From contig JBHJOF010000334.1 of assembly GCA_050330055.1 (NCBI GenBank), positions 1 through 18,955 on the forward strand: DNA of 18,955 nucleotides, in the 5' to 3' direction. Each line of letters starts with the position of its first letter. Position 1 is the first letter of the stretch. The notes beneath the pieces are model-generated. The model saw only the letters and a program-made list of their open reading frames with translations, was not told the DNA's origin and ran no database searches. This document shows positions 6,929 through 15,039 of the stretch, piece by piece. Made by a program: the position numbers and the translations under genes. This DNA is from JBHJOF01 sp050330055 (GTDB lineage Bacteria > Pseudomonadota > Alphaproteobacteria > Kiloniellales > JAKSDN01).

Positions 6929-9742
6929 ATGCGACTGTCCATCAAGCTTGCCCTGATCCTCGGCGTGATCGGGCTTCAGAGCGTGACGGTCGGCGCCATT
7001 CTGCTGTCGTCCTACGCCACCTCCGAGATGGCCCATCTGCGTCACGGCCGCGAGCTCATGGCCGGCGTGGCGAATCAGATCAGCCGGCACGTCGAGGACC
7101 TGCTGCGCCCGGTTGCCAACATCGCCAGCGTGACGCAGGGGCTGTTCCGCCAGAAGGTGATCTCCGCCGACGACCGCACCCCCCTCGAGAACTACTTCCT
7201 CGAGATGATGGACCTGGTGCCCTGGATGTCCGGCATTTATGTCGGCAGCACCGACGGCAGCTTCGTCTTCGTCAAGCGTGACAGCGAGATGGTCGCCGAC
7301 GGCTACCTGACCAAGATCATCACGGCGGCGGACGGCGCGCGCAGGGTCGAGCTCATCTGGCGTGGCGCCGACTTTACCGAGCTGGCGCGCAAGCAGGACC
7401 CCGACGACCCCTACGATCCGCGCAAGCGGCCCTGGTACAGCCGGGCGTTGGCGCAGAAGTCCCGCATCTGGACCGATCCCTACATCTTCTACACCTCGCG
7501 GCAGCCCGGCATCACCGCCGCGGCACCGCTCTACGACGAGGCCGGCAACGAGATCGGCGTGGTCGGCGTCGACCTTGAGATCGCAGCCTTCTCGCGCTTC
7601 CTGGCGCGCCTGCAGATCGCCGAGCACGGCCGCGCCTTCGTGCTGACCCGCGACGGCGACGTCATCGCCTTCCCCGAGCTCAGCAAGATCACCCGGCCGC
7701 ACGATGAGCAGGCCGACCTGCTGCGCTTCGCGCGCTGCGACGAGCTGGCCGACCCGGTCAGCCGCGCCGCGATCGACTCCCTGAACCAGCCGCTCGATGC
7801 GCTGTCCTATCACGAGACCCTGTTCACCGATTTCAGCCTGGACGGTAAGGACTATCTCACGGCCTTCGTGCCCTTCCCCAGCGGCCCCTGGCCCTGGATC
7901 ATCACCGTGCAGGTGCCGGCCGACGATTTCCTGGCGACCATGAAGCGCAACCGGCGTGCCAACATCTACATGGCGGTGGCGATCGGCCTGCTCGCCTGCC
8001 TGATTGGCGGCCTGCTGGCGCGCGGTATCGCCGGCCCGATGGCAGCGCTGTCCCGGGCGGCCGGTGCGGTCAAGCAACGGCGCTACGACAGCGCCTTGCC
8101 GAGCCGCAGCCTCTTCGCCGAGGTCGGCGCCACGCTCTCGGCCTTCCGCGACATGACCGCGGGACTGCAGGCCGAGGAGCGGCGCAACGCCGAGCTCACC
8201 GAGGGCCTGCACACCTTCTCCCGCGCCGTCGAGCAGAGCCCGATCGCGATCCTCATTACCGACGCCGAGGGACGCATCGAATACGTCAACCCGGCCTGCG
8301 TCCGGATCACCGGCTGCGGTACCGGCGGTACCCTCGACGCCATGCTGGAGAGTCTCGGCGCCCGCAACCTGCGCCAGGCGGACTACGACGAGCTCGGCCG
8401 CTGCATGGCGAGCGGCTGCGTCTGGCGCCGCGAGATCGACTGCCAGTTCAAGGGCGGCGGCGCCCTGCTGCTCGCCACGGCCATCGCGCCGGTGCGCAGC
8501 GTCGAGGGCACTGTCACCAACTGGGTCGGCCTGGCGGAGGACATCACCGAGCAGCGCCGGGCACAGGAGCAGCTCCACCAGGCCCAGAAGATGGAGGTGG
8601 TCGGCCAGCTCACCGGCGGCCTGGCGCACGACTACAACAATCTGCTGTCGGTCATTCTCGGCAACCTGGAGATTCTCGACGGCAAGCTCGCCAGCAATGG
8701 GAGCGGCAACGAGGACGCCTTGCGGCACATCGATTTGGCGCTGCGGGCCGGCCGGCGTAGCGCGGCGCTGACCCGGCGCCTGCTCGCCTTCAGCCGGCGC
8801 CAGCGCCTGACCCCGGTGCCGACCGACGTCAACGAGGTAATCACCGGCCTGTCCGATTTGCTGCGCCAGACTCTGGACGAGACGATCGTGGTGCGCTGCG
8901 ATCTCGCGCCGGGCCTGTGGCACTGCGTCATCGATCCGAGCCAGCTCGAAAGCGCGCTGCTCAACCTGACAATCAACAGCCGCGACGCCATGCCGAATGG
9001 CGGGCGCCTGACGATCAACACCGCGAACCTGTCGCTCGCGCCCGAAGAAGCCAGGGCCGTGGGGCCCTTGCCGCCGGGCGACTATCTCCGCATCACGGTG
9101 GAGGACGACGGCGCCGGCATGCCGCCGGAGGTTCTCGCCCACGCCTTCGATCCCTTCTTCACCACCAAGGGACCGGGCCGCGGGACCGGCCTCGGGCTCA
9201 GCTCGGTCTATGGCTTCGTGCGGCAGTCCGGCGGCCATGTCACCATCGAGAGCGAGGGCGGCCGCGGCACGGCGGTGCGACTCTATCTGCCGCGCGGCGG
9301 CCAGGACGGCCCGACCGACTGGCCGCAGGAAAGCGACGGCGACAGCGCGCGAGGCGCCGGCGAGCGCGTCCTGGTCGTCGAAGACGACCCGGACGTGCGG
9401 GACACCACGGCCGGCATGCTGAAGGATCTCGGCTACGAGGTTGCTGTCTGCGGGGACGGTGCCGAGGCGCTCACTTTTCTCGATCAGCAGGACGAGGTCG
9501 ATTTGCTGCTGACCGACGTGGTCCTCCCGGGCGAGCTCTCCGGCTTCGATCTGGCGAAGGAGGTGACGCGGCGCCGGCCGGGCATCGGCGTGCTCTGCAT
9601 GAGCGGCTATGCCAGGCAGTCGGACGATGCGCCGGATCACCATTCGCTGCCGCTGCTCATGAAGCCCTTCGGCCGCAGCGAGCTCGGCCGGCGCGTCCGG
9701 GCCGCCCTGCGCCGCCAGCCGGCCGCCGCGTCGGCACGCTGA
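6929..9742 (+). CDS. Orphan hybrid sensor histidine kinase (dCache-HAMP-PAS-HisKA-HATPase-REC)
   Basis: A 937-residue inner-membrane kinase. Start ATG 6929 follows AAGGGGG and begins the first membrane helix; an in-frame upstream start at 6830 would add an unstructured extension. Order: TM1 about 7-28, periplasmic dCache about 30-340, TM2 about 346-365, HAMP about 365-415, PAS about 430-545, HisKA with H567 (GGLAHDYNNLLSVI), ATPase with N683, DDGAGMP (726-732) and TTKGPGRGTGLGLSS, and a receiver (813-930) with E818/D819, phospho-acceptor D863, S892 and K912. The dCache membrane-distal part has Y162, R167, W169, Y170, Y185 and D215, spaced almost exactly as in the amino-acid-binding dCache sensors exemplified by the chemoreceptor PctA. 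Amino-acid-type ligand is therefore likely (inference). No separate regulator gene is adjacent, so phosphotransfer probably continues to an unlinked partner. All catalytic residues are present. Confidence 0.95.
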   Translation: MRLSIKLALILGVIGLQSVTVGAILLSSYATSEMAHLRHGRELMAGVANQISRHVEDLLRPVANIASVTQGLFRQKVISADDRTPLENYFLEMMDLVPWMSGIYVGSTDGSFVFVKRDSEMVADGYLTKIITAADGARRVELIWRGADFTELARKQDPDDPYDPRKRPWYSRALAQKSRIWTDPYIFYTSRQPGITAAAPLYDEAGNEIGVVGVDLEIAAFSRFLARLQIAEHGRAFVLTRDGDVIAFPELSKITRPHDEQADLLRFARCDELADPVSRAAIDSLNQPLDALSYHETLFTDFSLDGKDYLTAFVPFPSGPWPWIITVQVPADDFLATMKRNRRANIYMAVAIGLLACLIGGLLARGIAGPMAALSRAAGAVKQRRYDSALPSRSLFAEVGATLSAFRDMTAGLQAEERRNAELTEGLHTFSRAVEQSPIAILITDAEGRIEYVNPACVRITGCGTGGTLDAMLESLGARNLRQADYDELGRCMASGCVWRREIDCQFKGGGALLLATAIAPVRSVEGTVTNWVGLAEDITEQRRAQEQLHQAQKMEVVGQLTGGLAHDYNNLLSVILGNLEILDGKLASNGSGNEDALRHIDLALRAGRRSAALTRRLLAFSRRQRLTPVPTDVNEVITGLSDLLRQTLDETIVVRCDLAPGLWHCVIDPSQLESALLNLTINSRDAMPNGGRLTINTANLSLAPEEARAVGPLPPGDYLRITVEDDGAGMPPEVLAHAFDPFFTTKGPGRGTGLGLSSVYGFVRQSGGHVTIESEGGRGTAVRLYLPRGGQDGPTDWPQESDGDSARGAGERVLVVEDDPDVRDTTAGMLKDLGYEVAVCGDGAEALTFLDQQDEVDLLLTDVVLPGELSGFDLAKEVTRRRPGIGVLCMSGYARQSDDAPDHHSLPLLMKPFGRSELGRRVRAALRRQPAAASAR

Positions 9743-9886
9743 ACCAAGCTGTTTGGCTAAGAGAGTTCTGCTAATTGTTGTCCGCCCTCCCCATCAAGAC
9801 TTCGACATTCATACATTTGAGGCAGGAGATGCTCGCCCTAGTCACAGCCAAGGCTGCAGCGCTGCGCATAGCTTCGCGCCGCGCAG

Positions 9887-9976
9887 TCGTCCCGGCACTT
9901 GTTGCCGGGACCCAATGACCTAGACGTTCGGTACGACGTCACGCCAATGGGTCCCGGGGACAAGCCCCGGGACGAT
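9887..9976. repeat. Large imperfect inverted repeat with self-folding arms (family C)
   Basis: The left arm (about 9887-9917, TCGTCCCGGC...GCCGGGACCCAATG) and right arm (about 9945-9976, CAATGGGTCCCGGGG...CCCGGGACGA) are imperfect reverse complements, and each arm is itself a hairpin. It sits in the 300-bp junction between the convergent kinase and pyruvate kinase genes. The rest of that gap (9743-9886 and 9977-10042) holds no gene that I can support. No T-tract accompanies the stems. Confidence 0.75.
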
Positions 9977-10042
9977 ACCGGTGTGTTTGCGCGTTACGAG
10001 TTCCCCAACAGGCCTGAAACCGATCGGCCGCAGGACCTGCCT

Positions 10043-11461
10043 TTAGCGCCGCAGGGTGGCGATGCGCAGCAGGTTGGTGGTGCCCGGCGTGCCGAAGGGG
10101 ACGCCGGCGGTGATCACCAGCGAATCGCCGAAGCCGGCGATGCCTTCCTGCAGCGCAATGCGGCTCGCCTTGTCGACCATCTCTTGGGTATTGGTGACGT
10201 CCGACGTGTGCACGCAGTGCGCGCCCCACAGCAGCGCCAGGCGGCGCGCCGTCTCGATCTTGTTGGTGAGCACGACGATGTGCGAATGCGGCCGCTCGCG
10301 CGCCGTGCGCAGCGCGGTCGAGCCGGACATGGTGTAGCTGACGATCGCCGCCGCTGAGATCGTCTTGGCAACCTGGGCCACGGCGGTCGAGATGGCGTCG
10401 GCCGGCGTCGCCTCGGGCTCGGTGCGCAGCGCGTGCAGGATCGGCTCGTAGGTCGGGTCGCGCTCGGTGCTGCGGATGATGCGGTCCATCATGGCGACCG
10501 ATTCGACGGGATAGTCGCCGGCCGCGGTCTCCGCCGACAGCATGACCGCATCGGCACCGTCGTAGACCGCGGTCGCCACGTCGGAGGCCTCGGCCCGGGT
10601 CGGCGCCGGCGCCTTGACCATGGACTCGAGCATCTGGGTCGCCACCACCACCGGCTTGCCGGCGATGCGGCAGGCGCGGATGATCTCCTTCTGCTTGCCC
10701 GGCACCTCTTCCGGCGGCATCTCGACGCCCAGGTCGCCGCGCGCCACCATGACCGCGTCGGACAGCGCCACCAGCTCGCTCAGGCTCTGCACGGCGGCCG
10801 GCTTCTCGATCTTGGTCATGATCCCGGCATGGCCGTTGATCAGCCGTTTGGCGTCGAGCAGGTCCTGTGGACGCTGCACGAAGGACAGGCCGACCCAGTC
10901 GACGCCGAGATCGAGGCCGAACTCCAGGTCGCGCAGGTCCTTTTCGGTCAGGGGCGAGATCGGCAGCACCACGTCGGGTACGTTGACGCCCTTGCGGTCG
11001 CTCAGGCGCCCGCCGGTCACCACGCGGGTCTCGGCGTAGTTCGGGCCGCATTCCAGCACCTCGAGGCGCAGCTTGCCGTCGTCGAGCAGCAGGGTGGTGC
11101 CCTGGTCGAGCGCTGCGAAGACCTCGGGATGCGGCAGCGGCGCGCGCTCAACCGTGCCTGGCGTCTCGTCCAGGTCGAGCCGGAAGTGCGCACCGGTCTC
11201 GAGCTCGACGGCGCCGTCCTCCATCTTGCCGACCCGCAGCTTCGGCCCCTGCAGGTCGAGCAGCACGCCGATCGGGCGCTCGACCTCGCGCTCCATCTTG
11301 CGGATCAGGAAGAGGCGCTCGCGATGGTCCTCGTGGCTGCCGTGGCTGAAATTCAGGCGGAACACGTCGGCCCCGGCCTGATAGAGCGCGCGCAGGGCTT
11401 CGGCGTCGGAGCTGCTCGGGCCCAGGGTGGCGATGATCTTGGCTTTGCGGTGTCGTCGCAT
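10043..11461 (-). CDS. pyk: Pyruvate kinase, PykA-like (Lys117, K+-independent type predicted)
   Basis: A 472-residue cytosolic glycolytic enzyme converting phosphoenolpyruvate and ADP to pyruvate and ATP. Visible family blocks are KIIATLGPSS and FRLNFSHGSHEDH at the N-terminus, the active-site lysine block MTKIEKPAAV, RGDLGVEMPPEEVPGKQKEI (the metal-binding region) and ATQMLESM followed by PTRAEASDVATAVYDG, plus a complete C-terminal domain. Near the N-terminus DLQGPKLRVG replaces the DTKGPEIRTG of K+-dependent enzymes, so the position equivalent to rabbit residue 117 is Lys; this is the signature of K+-independent pyruvate kinases such as E. coli PykA. Start ATG 11461 is used. It lies 74 bp downstream of glycerate kinase on the same strand; the two activities, joined by enolase, would take glycerate to pyruvate. 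The ttuD/ttuE pair of Agrobacterium tartrate use has this arrangement. Confidence 0.95.
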   Translation of the reverse strand: MRRHRKAKIIATLGPSSSDAEALRALYQAGADVFRLNFSHGSHEDHRERLFLIRKMEREVERPIGVLLDLQGPKLRVGKMEDGAVELETGAHFRLDLDETPGTVERAPLPHPEVFAALDQGTTLLLDDGKLRLEVLECGPNYAETRVVTGGRLSDRKGVNVPDVVLPISPLTEKDLRDLEFGLDLGVDWVGLSFVQRPQDLLDAKRLINGHAGIMTKIEKPAAVQSLSELVALSDAVMVARGDLGVEMPPEEVPGKQKEIIRACRIAGKPVVVATQMLESMVKAPAPTRAEASDVATAVYDGADAVMLSAETAAGDYPVESVAMMDRIIRSTERDPTYEPILHALRTEPEATPADAISTAVAQVAKTISAAAIVSYTMSGSTALRTARERPHSHIVVLTNKIETARRLALLWGAHCVHTSDVTNTQEMVDKASRIALQEGIAGFGDSLVITAGVPFGTPGTTNLLRIATLRR

Positions 11462-11535
11462 GGCTCGGCAGAATAGCCAGAATTAACAGGGCGGAAAGAT
11501 TAAATGCATGTGACTTAACTGCTTATGAAGGTGTG
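11462..11535 (-). promoter_or_regulatory. A+T-rich gap upstream of pyruvate kinase, possible internal promoter
   Basis: The 74-bp gap between the glycerate kinase stop and the pyk start is conspicuously A+T-rich for this genome. Read on the minus strand it offers TTTCCG, 16 bp, TATTCT ending about 8 nt before the pyk ATG. The hexamers are only moderate matches, so this is a tentative promoter that would allow pyk expression apart from glycerate kinase. Confidence 0.25.
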
Positions 11536-12831
11536 TCATGCGCCGGGAGCCCCCTCCGGCAGCACCAGGATGGCGCGGAAGTCGTTCACGTTGGTCAGCG
11601 TCGGGCCGGTGACGATCAGGTCGTCGAGGGCGGCGAAGAGGCCGTAACCGTCGTTGTCGGCCAGCCGCGCCTTGGCGTCGAGGCCGGCCCTGGCGGCCCG
11701 TTCCAGGCTGTCCGGGCCGATGATCGCGCCGGCATTGTCCTCGGTGCCGTCGATGCCGTCGGTGTCGCAGGCAATGGCGTGGATGCCCGGCGCGCCGTTC
11801 AGGGCCACCGCCAGGGCCAGCAGGAACTCGGCGTTGCGGCCGCCCCGCCCCTGGCCGCGCACCGTGACCGTTGTCTCGCCGCCGGACAGCAGGACGCAGG
11901 GCGGCTGAGCGGGCTGGCCCTCGCGGGCGCAATGCAGCGCCATGCCGGCCATGACCCGGGCCACCTCGCGGGCCTCGCCCTCGATGGCGTCGCCCAGGAT
12001 CAGCGGCGCCACCCCGGCCGCCCGGGCAGCCGCGGCGGCCGCTTCCAGCGAATCCTGCGGCCGGGCGATCATGACCAGCTCGCTGCGCGCCAGGCGCGGG
12101 TCCCCCGGCTTGGGGGTCTCGTCCTCGGCCCGCTCCAGGCGGGCGCGCACCGCCGGCGGCGGCTCGATGCCGTACTTGGCGAGGATCGCCCGGGCGTCGG
12201 CGAAGCAGGTCGGGTCGGGCACCGTGGGGCCGGAGGCGATCACCGCCGGGTCGTCGCCCGGCACGTCCGAGATCAGCAGGCTGACCACGCGGGCCGGCGC
12301 CGCGGCGGCGGCCAGCCGGCCGCCCTTAATCGCCGAGAGGTGCTTGCGCACGCAGTTCATCTCGCCGATATCGGCGCCCGAGCGCAGCAGGGCCCGGTTG
12401 ACCGCCTGCTTGTCGTCCAGCGAAAGGCCGGGGGCGGGCAGGGCGAGCAGGGCCGAGCCGCCGCCCGAGATCAGGCAGATCACCAGGTCCTCTGCCCTCA
12501 GGCCCTGGACCATGGCCAGGATGCGCTCGGCTACGGCGCGGCCGGCCGCGTCGGGCACCGGATGGGCCGCCTCGACCACCTCGATATGGCGGCAGGGTGC
12601 GGCATGGCCGTAGCGGGTCACCACCAGGCCCTGCGGCGGCGATCCGCCGCTCCAGTGGTCCTCGACCGCCTTGGCCATGGCGCCGGCCGCCTTGCCGGCA
12701 CCGATCACGATGCTGCGGCCGGCCTCGGGCGGCGGCGGCAGGTGCTTCGGCACCACCTTGGCCGGGTCGGCCGCGGCCAGGGCCGCGTCGAACAGTCGGC
12801 GCAGCAGCGCCCTAGGCTCGCTATCCCGCAT
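11536..12831 (-). CDS. Glycerate 2-kinase, MOFRL/DUF4147 (TtuD/GckA) family
   Basis: A 431-residue cytosolic kinase of the class that phosphorylates D-glycerate at C2. The N-terminal DUF4147 half contains IVIGAGKAAGAMAKAVEDHW (about residues 41-60) and the glycine-rich LISGGGSALLALP (about 119-131). The C-terminal MOFRL half contains LLSGGETTVTVRG, GRGGRNAEFLLALA and ACDTDGIDGTEDNAGAII, ending in GPTLTNVNDFRAILV. Older annotations call such proteins TtuD, hydroxypyruvate reductase; kinase activity is what has been shown for the family. 2-phosphoglycerate would feed enolase and then the pyruvate kinase immediately downstream. Start ATG 12831 is preceded on its strand by GAGGGG about 5-7 nt away. 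The gene diverges from the DHDPS-family gene across 139 bp. Glyoxylate, tartrate, serine or sugar-acid breakdown are possible sources of glycerate; no carboligase or reductase gene is in view to choose between them. Confidence 0.92.
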   Translation of the reverse strand: MRDSEPRALLRRLFDAALAAADPAKVVPKHLPPPPEAGRSIVIGAGKAAGAMAKAVEDHWSGGSPPQGLVVTRYGHAAPCRHIEVVEAAHPVPDAAGRAVAERILAMVQGLRAEDLVICLISGGGSALLALPAPGLSLDDKQAVNRALLRSGADIGEMNCVRKHLSAIKGGRLAAAAAPARVVSLLISDVPGDDPAVIASGPTVPDPTCFADARAILAKYGIEPPPAVRARLERAEDETPKPGDPRLARSELVMIARPQDSLEAAAAAARAAGVAPLILGDAIEGEAREVARVMAGMALHCAREGQPAQPPCVLLSGGETTVTVRGQGRGGRNAEFLLALAVALNGAPGIHAIACDTDGIDGTEDNAGAIIGPDSLERAARAGLDAKARLADNDGYGLFAALDDLIVTGPTLTNVNDFRAILVLPEGAPGA

Positions 12832-12970
12832 CGGGTCCCCTCGCTCGGTGGCGCCAAGCTAGCCCAGCCGCCATCCCCCTGGCCAGACGGACCGGCGGGC
12901 CTGCCATGACAGGCCGGCGCTTTCGTGATAAGCGATGGGAGTGGGAACCAGGGATACGGGAGAAGTCACC

Positions 12971-13876
12971 ATGAACGTGGAGTGGGAAGGCGTTTACCCG
13001 GCGGTCACGACGCAGTTCCGCTCGGACCAGTCGCTCGACCTGGAGGCCACCAAGGCGCATATCGAGACTTTGATCCGCAGCGGCCTGCACGGCCTCATCA
13101 TGCTGGGCACCCTGGGCGAGAACACCACCCTGGAACCCGACGAGAAGCGCGCCGTCCTCAAGATGGCGCTCGAAGCCGCGGACGGCCGCGTGCCGGTCTT
13201 GAGCGGCGTGGCCGAGAGCTCGACCGCCGCGGCCTGCCGCTTTGCCGTCGATGCCGAGGCGCTCGGCGTCGACGGCCTGATGGTGCTGCCGGCCATGGTT
13301 TACAAGTCCGACGGCCGCGAGACCCTGGCACACTACCGCGCGGTGGCGCAGGCCAGCGAGCTGCCGATCATGTGCTACAACAACCCGGTCTCCTACGGCG
13401 TCGACATCACGCCCGAGATGTTCGCCGAGCTGGCCGACGAGCCGACGCTTGTTGCGATCAAGGAGTCCTCGGACGATCCGCGCCGCCTGACCGACATCGT
13501 GAACGCCTGCGGCGACCGCTACGTGCTGTTCTGCGGCGTCGACGACCTGATCGTCGAATCGATCCTGCTCGGCGCCAGCGGCTGGGTCGCCGGCCTGGTC
13601 AACGCCTTCCCCGAGGAAAGCCTGCGGCTCTGGACTCTGGCGCGGGCCGGCCAGTGGGAGGAGGCGCGCGCGCTCTATCGCTGGTTCATGCCGGTGCTGC
13701 ACCTCGACTGCCACGTCAAGCTGGTGCAGTACATCAAGCTGGCCCAGGCCCTGTGCGGCCACGGCACCGAGGACGTGCGCGCCCCGCGCCGCCTGCTCGA
13801 AGGCGAGGAGCGCCAGCGCGTCACGGCGATCATCCAGTCCGCCCTCGACGCCCGCCCCAAGCTGGCGGCGGAGTAG
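12971..13876 (+). CDS. DHDPS/NAL-family lyase or deaminase; candidate 1-pyrroline-4-hydroxy-2-carboxylate deaminase
   Basis: A 301-residue class I aldolase-type TIM barrel. Start ATG 12971 is set by GGGAGAAG at 12958-12965, 5 nt upstream; an in-frame GTG/ATG further up lies before this site. The Schiff-base lysine is K164 in VAIKESSDD, the active-site tyrosine Y136 in CYNNP, and the loop GTLGENTTL (46-54) corresponds to GTTGE of DapA. True DapA needs an Arg after the YNVP motif to bind aspartate semialdehyde; here the segment reads YNNPVSYG with no Arg, and the second Thr of GTTGE is Leu, so lysine biosynthesis is unlikely. One DHDPS branch deaminates 1-pyrroline-4-hydroxy-2-carboxylate to alpha-ketoglutarate semialdehyde in hydroxyproline degradation. 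A hydroxyproline-epimerase-type gene 1.2 kb away, on the opposite strand, supports that role but does not prove it. Other 2-keto acid lyase roles remain possible. Confidence 0.88.
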   Translation: MNVEWEGVYPAVTTQFRSDQSLDLEATKAHIETLIRSGLHGLIMLGTLGENTTLEPDEKRAVLKMALEAADGRVPVLSGVAESSTAAACRFAVDAEALGVDGLMVLPAMVYKSDGRETLAHYRAVAQASELPIMCYNNPVSYGVDITPEMFAELADEPTLVAIKESSDDPRRLTDIVNACGDRYVLFCGVDDLIVESILLGASGWVAGLVNAFPEESLRLWTLARAGQWEEARALYRWFMPVLHLDCHVKLVQYIKLAQALCGHGTEDVRAPRRLLEGEERQRVTAIIQSALDARPKLAAE

Positions 13877-13896
13877 GGCGGGCGGAGTGGAATCTG

Positions 13897-14024
13897 CCTC
13901 ATGCTTCGAGACGCCTGCCTACGCTAAAGCTACGGCAGGCTCCTCAGCATGAGGGTGTGTTTTGCTCAGGAGAGCAAAACACCTCGTCCTGAGGAGGCCC
14001 GAAAGGGCCGTCTCGAAGGACGAG
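13897..14024. repeat. Composite palindromic repeat with nested hairpins (family A, copy 2)
   Basis: The first unit, 13897-13954, has ends CCTCATGCT and AGCATGAGG and an internal GCCTGCC/GGCAGGC stem. A perfect 11-bp hairpin follows, GTGTTTTGCTC at 13957-13967 and GAGCAAAACAC at 13972-13982, with a 4-nt loop. The second unit, 13983-14024, has ends CTCGTCCT and AGGACGAG and an internal GGCCC-GAAA-GGGCC hairpin. The arm-hairpin-arm plan matches 2095-2177. It fills the junction between convergent genes. No T-tract is present. Confidence 0.85.
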
Positions 14025-14040
14025 TCCGAACACTGGTGAT

Positions 14041-15039
14041 TCAAATGTCTTCTCGGAGATCATCCGCGACCGTCGCGCGGATGATGCTCCGTGCGTCGGC
14101 GATCACCGCGTCGGCGCAGTTCGGGCGTGACAGCATCTCGGTCCAGGCGGTCAGGTCGACCAGGCGGGCGATGCGCTGCCAGCCATCGGGTAGCTGGCCG
14201 CCGGCGGCGCGGTAGCCGGCCGCCAGGGCTTGCACGAAGCCGCCCTGCTGGCCCAGTGGCGGGCGCAGCAGGTTGCCGAAGTCGAAGGCTGGCGTGGCGG
14301 CGAGCGCGAACTCCCAGTCGAGCACTGCGGCCAGCATCCACTCGCCAGACGAAGCGTCGCGACGGACCAGCAGGTTGGCCGGGTTGAAGTCGCCGTGCAC
14401 CAGGCAGGGCGGCGGCAGCCAGCCGTCCACCGCCGCGCTCTCGCTTTCCATGAAAACGATAAGTTGGACTGCCAGCGCCTCGCCCAGCCGCGCCCTGGCC
14501 GGGCCTTCACTCAGGCATCGGCGGACAAAGGCAAGCACGCCCTTTCCGTCGACATCGATTGCCTCCGCCAGGCTCAGGTCGTCGGCGAGAAAGCCGTAGC
14601 GATCGAAATAGATGCCGTGAATCGCGGCCAGCACGCGGCCGATCGCTTGACCGAGCCGGTCGAGCGCCGTGTCGTCCAGCGTCGGCAGAACCAGATCGAA
14701 GCACTCGCCCTCGATCCACTCGAAGACCGCGTAGGCGTGGCCGGTCACGGGATTGTGGCCGGCCACGTGCAGCACGCGCGCCGCCGGCACGCGGCCCTGC
14801 AGCAGGCGCGCGATGGCCGCCTCCTTGCGCGCCTCGGCCGCGCCGCGCCGGTAGAGGCGCAGCAGCAGCGGGTCCGCCTGCCCGGCCAGCCGGACGCGCA
14901 GGTTCGTGTTGATGAGCCCGCTCGCCAGCGGCGTCACCTCGACCACCGCGATATCGCGATCGAGCGGCCGCAGCAGGCGCGTCGCCTGCGCCGTGTCGAG
15001 GCTCAGCAGCGGCTGCTGCCGCGGCCAGTGCCTCTTCAC
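14041..15039 (-). CDS. APH-family (aminoglycoside phosphotransferase fold) small-molecule kinase
   Basis: A 332-residue kinase-like protein. The nucleotide-binding start (LASGLINTNLRVRL with LLLRLYRRGA) is followed by hinge YAVFEWIEGE (103-112), catalytic loop LVHGDFNPANLL (213-224, catalytic D217) and metal-binding LDWEFA (240-245, D241), then FDFGNLLRPP. All residues needed for phosphotransfer are present. The family includes antibiotic kinases but also choline, homoserine, methylthioribose and hydroxylysine kinases. The start is GTG 15039, which overlaps the stop of the upstream epimerase as GTGA, so translation is probably coupled and the substrate is probably related to the epimerase pathway. 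Kinase action on a hydroxylated amino acid is an attractive but untested idea; antibiotic resistance is less likely given this context. An AGG five bases upstream gives a weak Shine-Dalgarno. Confidence 0.85.
   Translation of the reverse strand: MKRHWPRQQPLLSLDTAQATRLLRPLDRDIAVVEVTPLASGLINTNLRVRLAGQADPLLLRLYRRGAAEARKEAAIARLLQGRVPAARVLHVAGHNPVTGHAYAVFEWIEGECFDLVLPTLDDTALDRLGQAIGRVLAAIHGIYFDRYGFLADDLSLAEAIDVDGKGVLAFVRRCLSEGPARARLGEALAVQLIVFMESESAAVDGWLPPPCLVHGDFNPANLLVRRDASSGEWMLAAVLDWEFALAATPAFDFGNLLRPPLGQQGGFVQALAAGYRAAGGQLPDGWQRIARLVDLTAWTEMLSRPNCADAVIADARSIIRATVADDLREDI

Noticed and set aside
6671..9643. 990-codon open frame on the minus strand opposite the hybrid kinase
   Set aside because: It is the antisense shadow of a gene with complete kinase and receiver motifs; its Arg/Ala/Gly/His-rich composition matches no family and arises from high G+C codon bias.
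11533..12909. 458-codon plus-strand open frame opposite glycerate kinase
   Set aside because: Low-complexity antisense translation; the minus strand encodes a full MOFRL-family enzyme.
12906..12932. ATGACA and GATAAG as a promoter for the DHDPS-family gene
   Set aside because: Spacing of about 15 bp and poor hexamer matches; not stronger than chance.
12821..13762. 313-codon minus-strand open frame opposite the DHDPS-family gene
   Set aside because: Antisense of a gene with catalytic Lys/Tyr and a good Shine-Dalgarno; no independent evidence.
13957..13982. 11-bp perfect hairpin as an intrinsic terminator
   Set aside because: No T-run follows on either strand; it is better explained as the centre of the composite repeat, though a termination role is not excluded.
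14041..15039. APH-fold protein as an antibiotic-resistance gene
   Set aside because: Context is translational overlap with an amino-acid epimerase, with no mobile element or other resistance gene; metabolic kinase is more likely.
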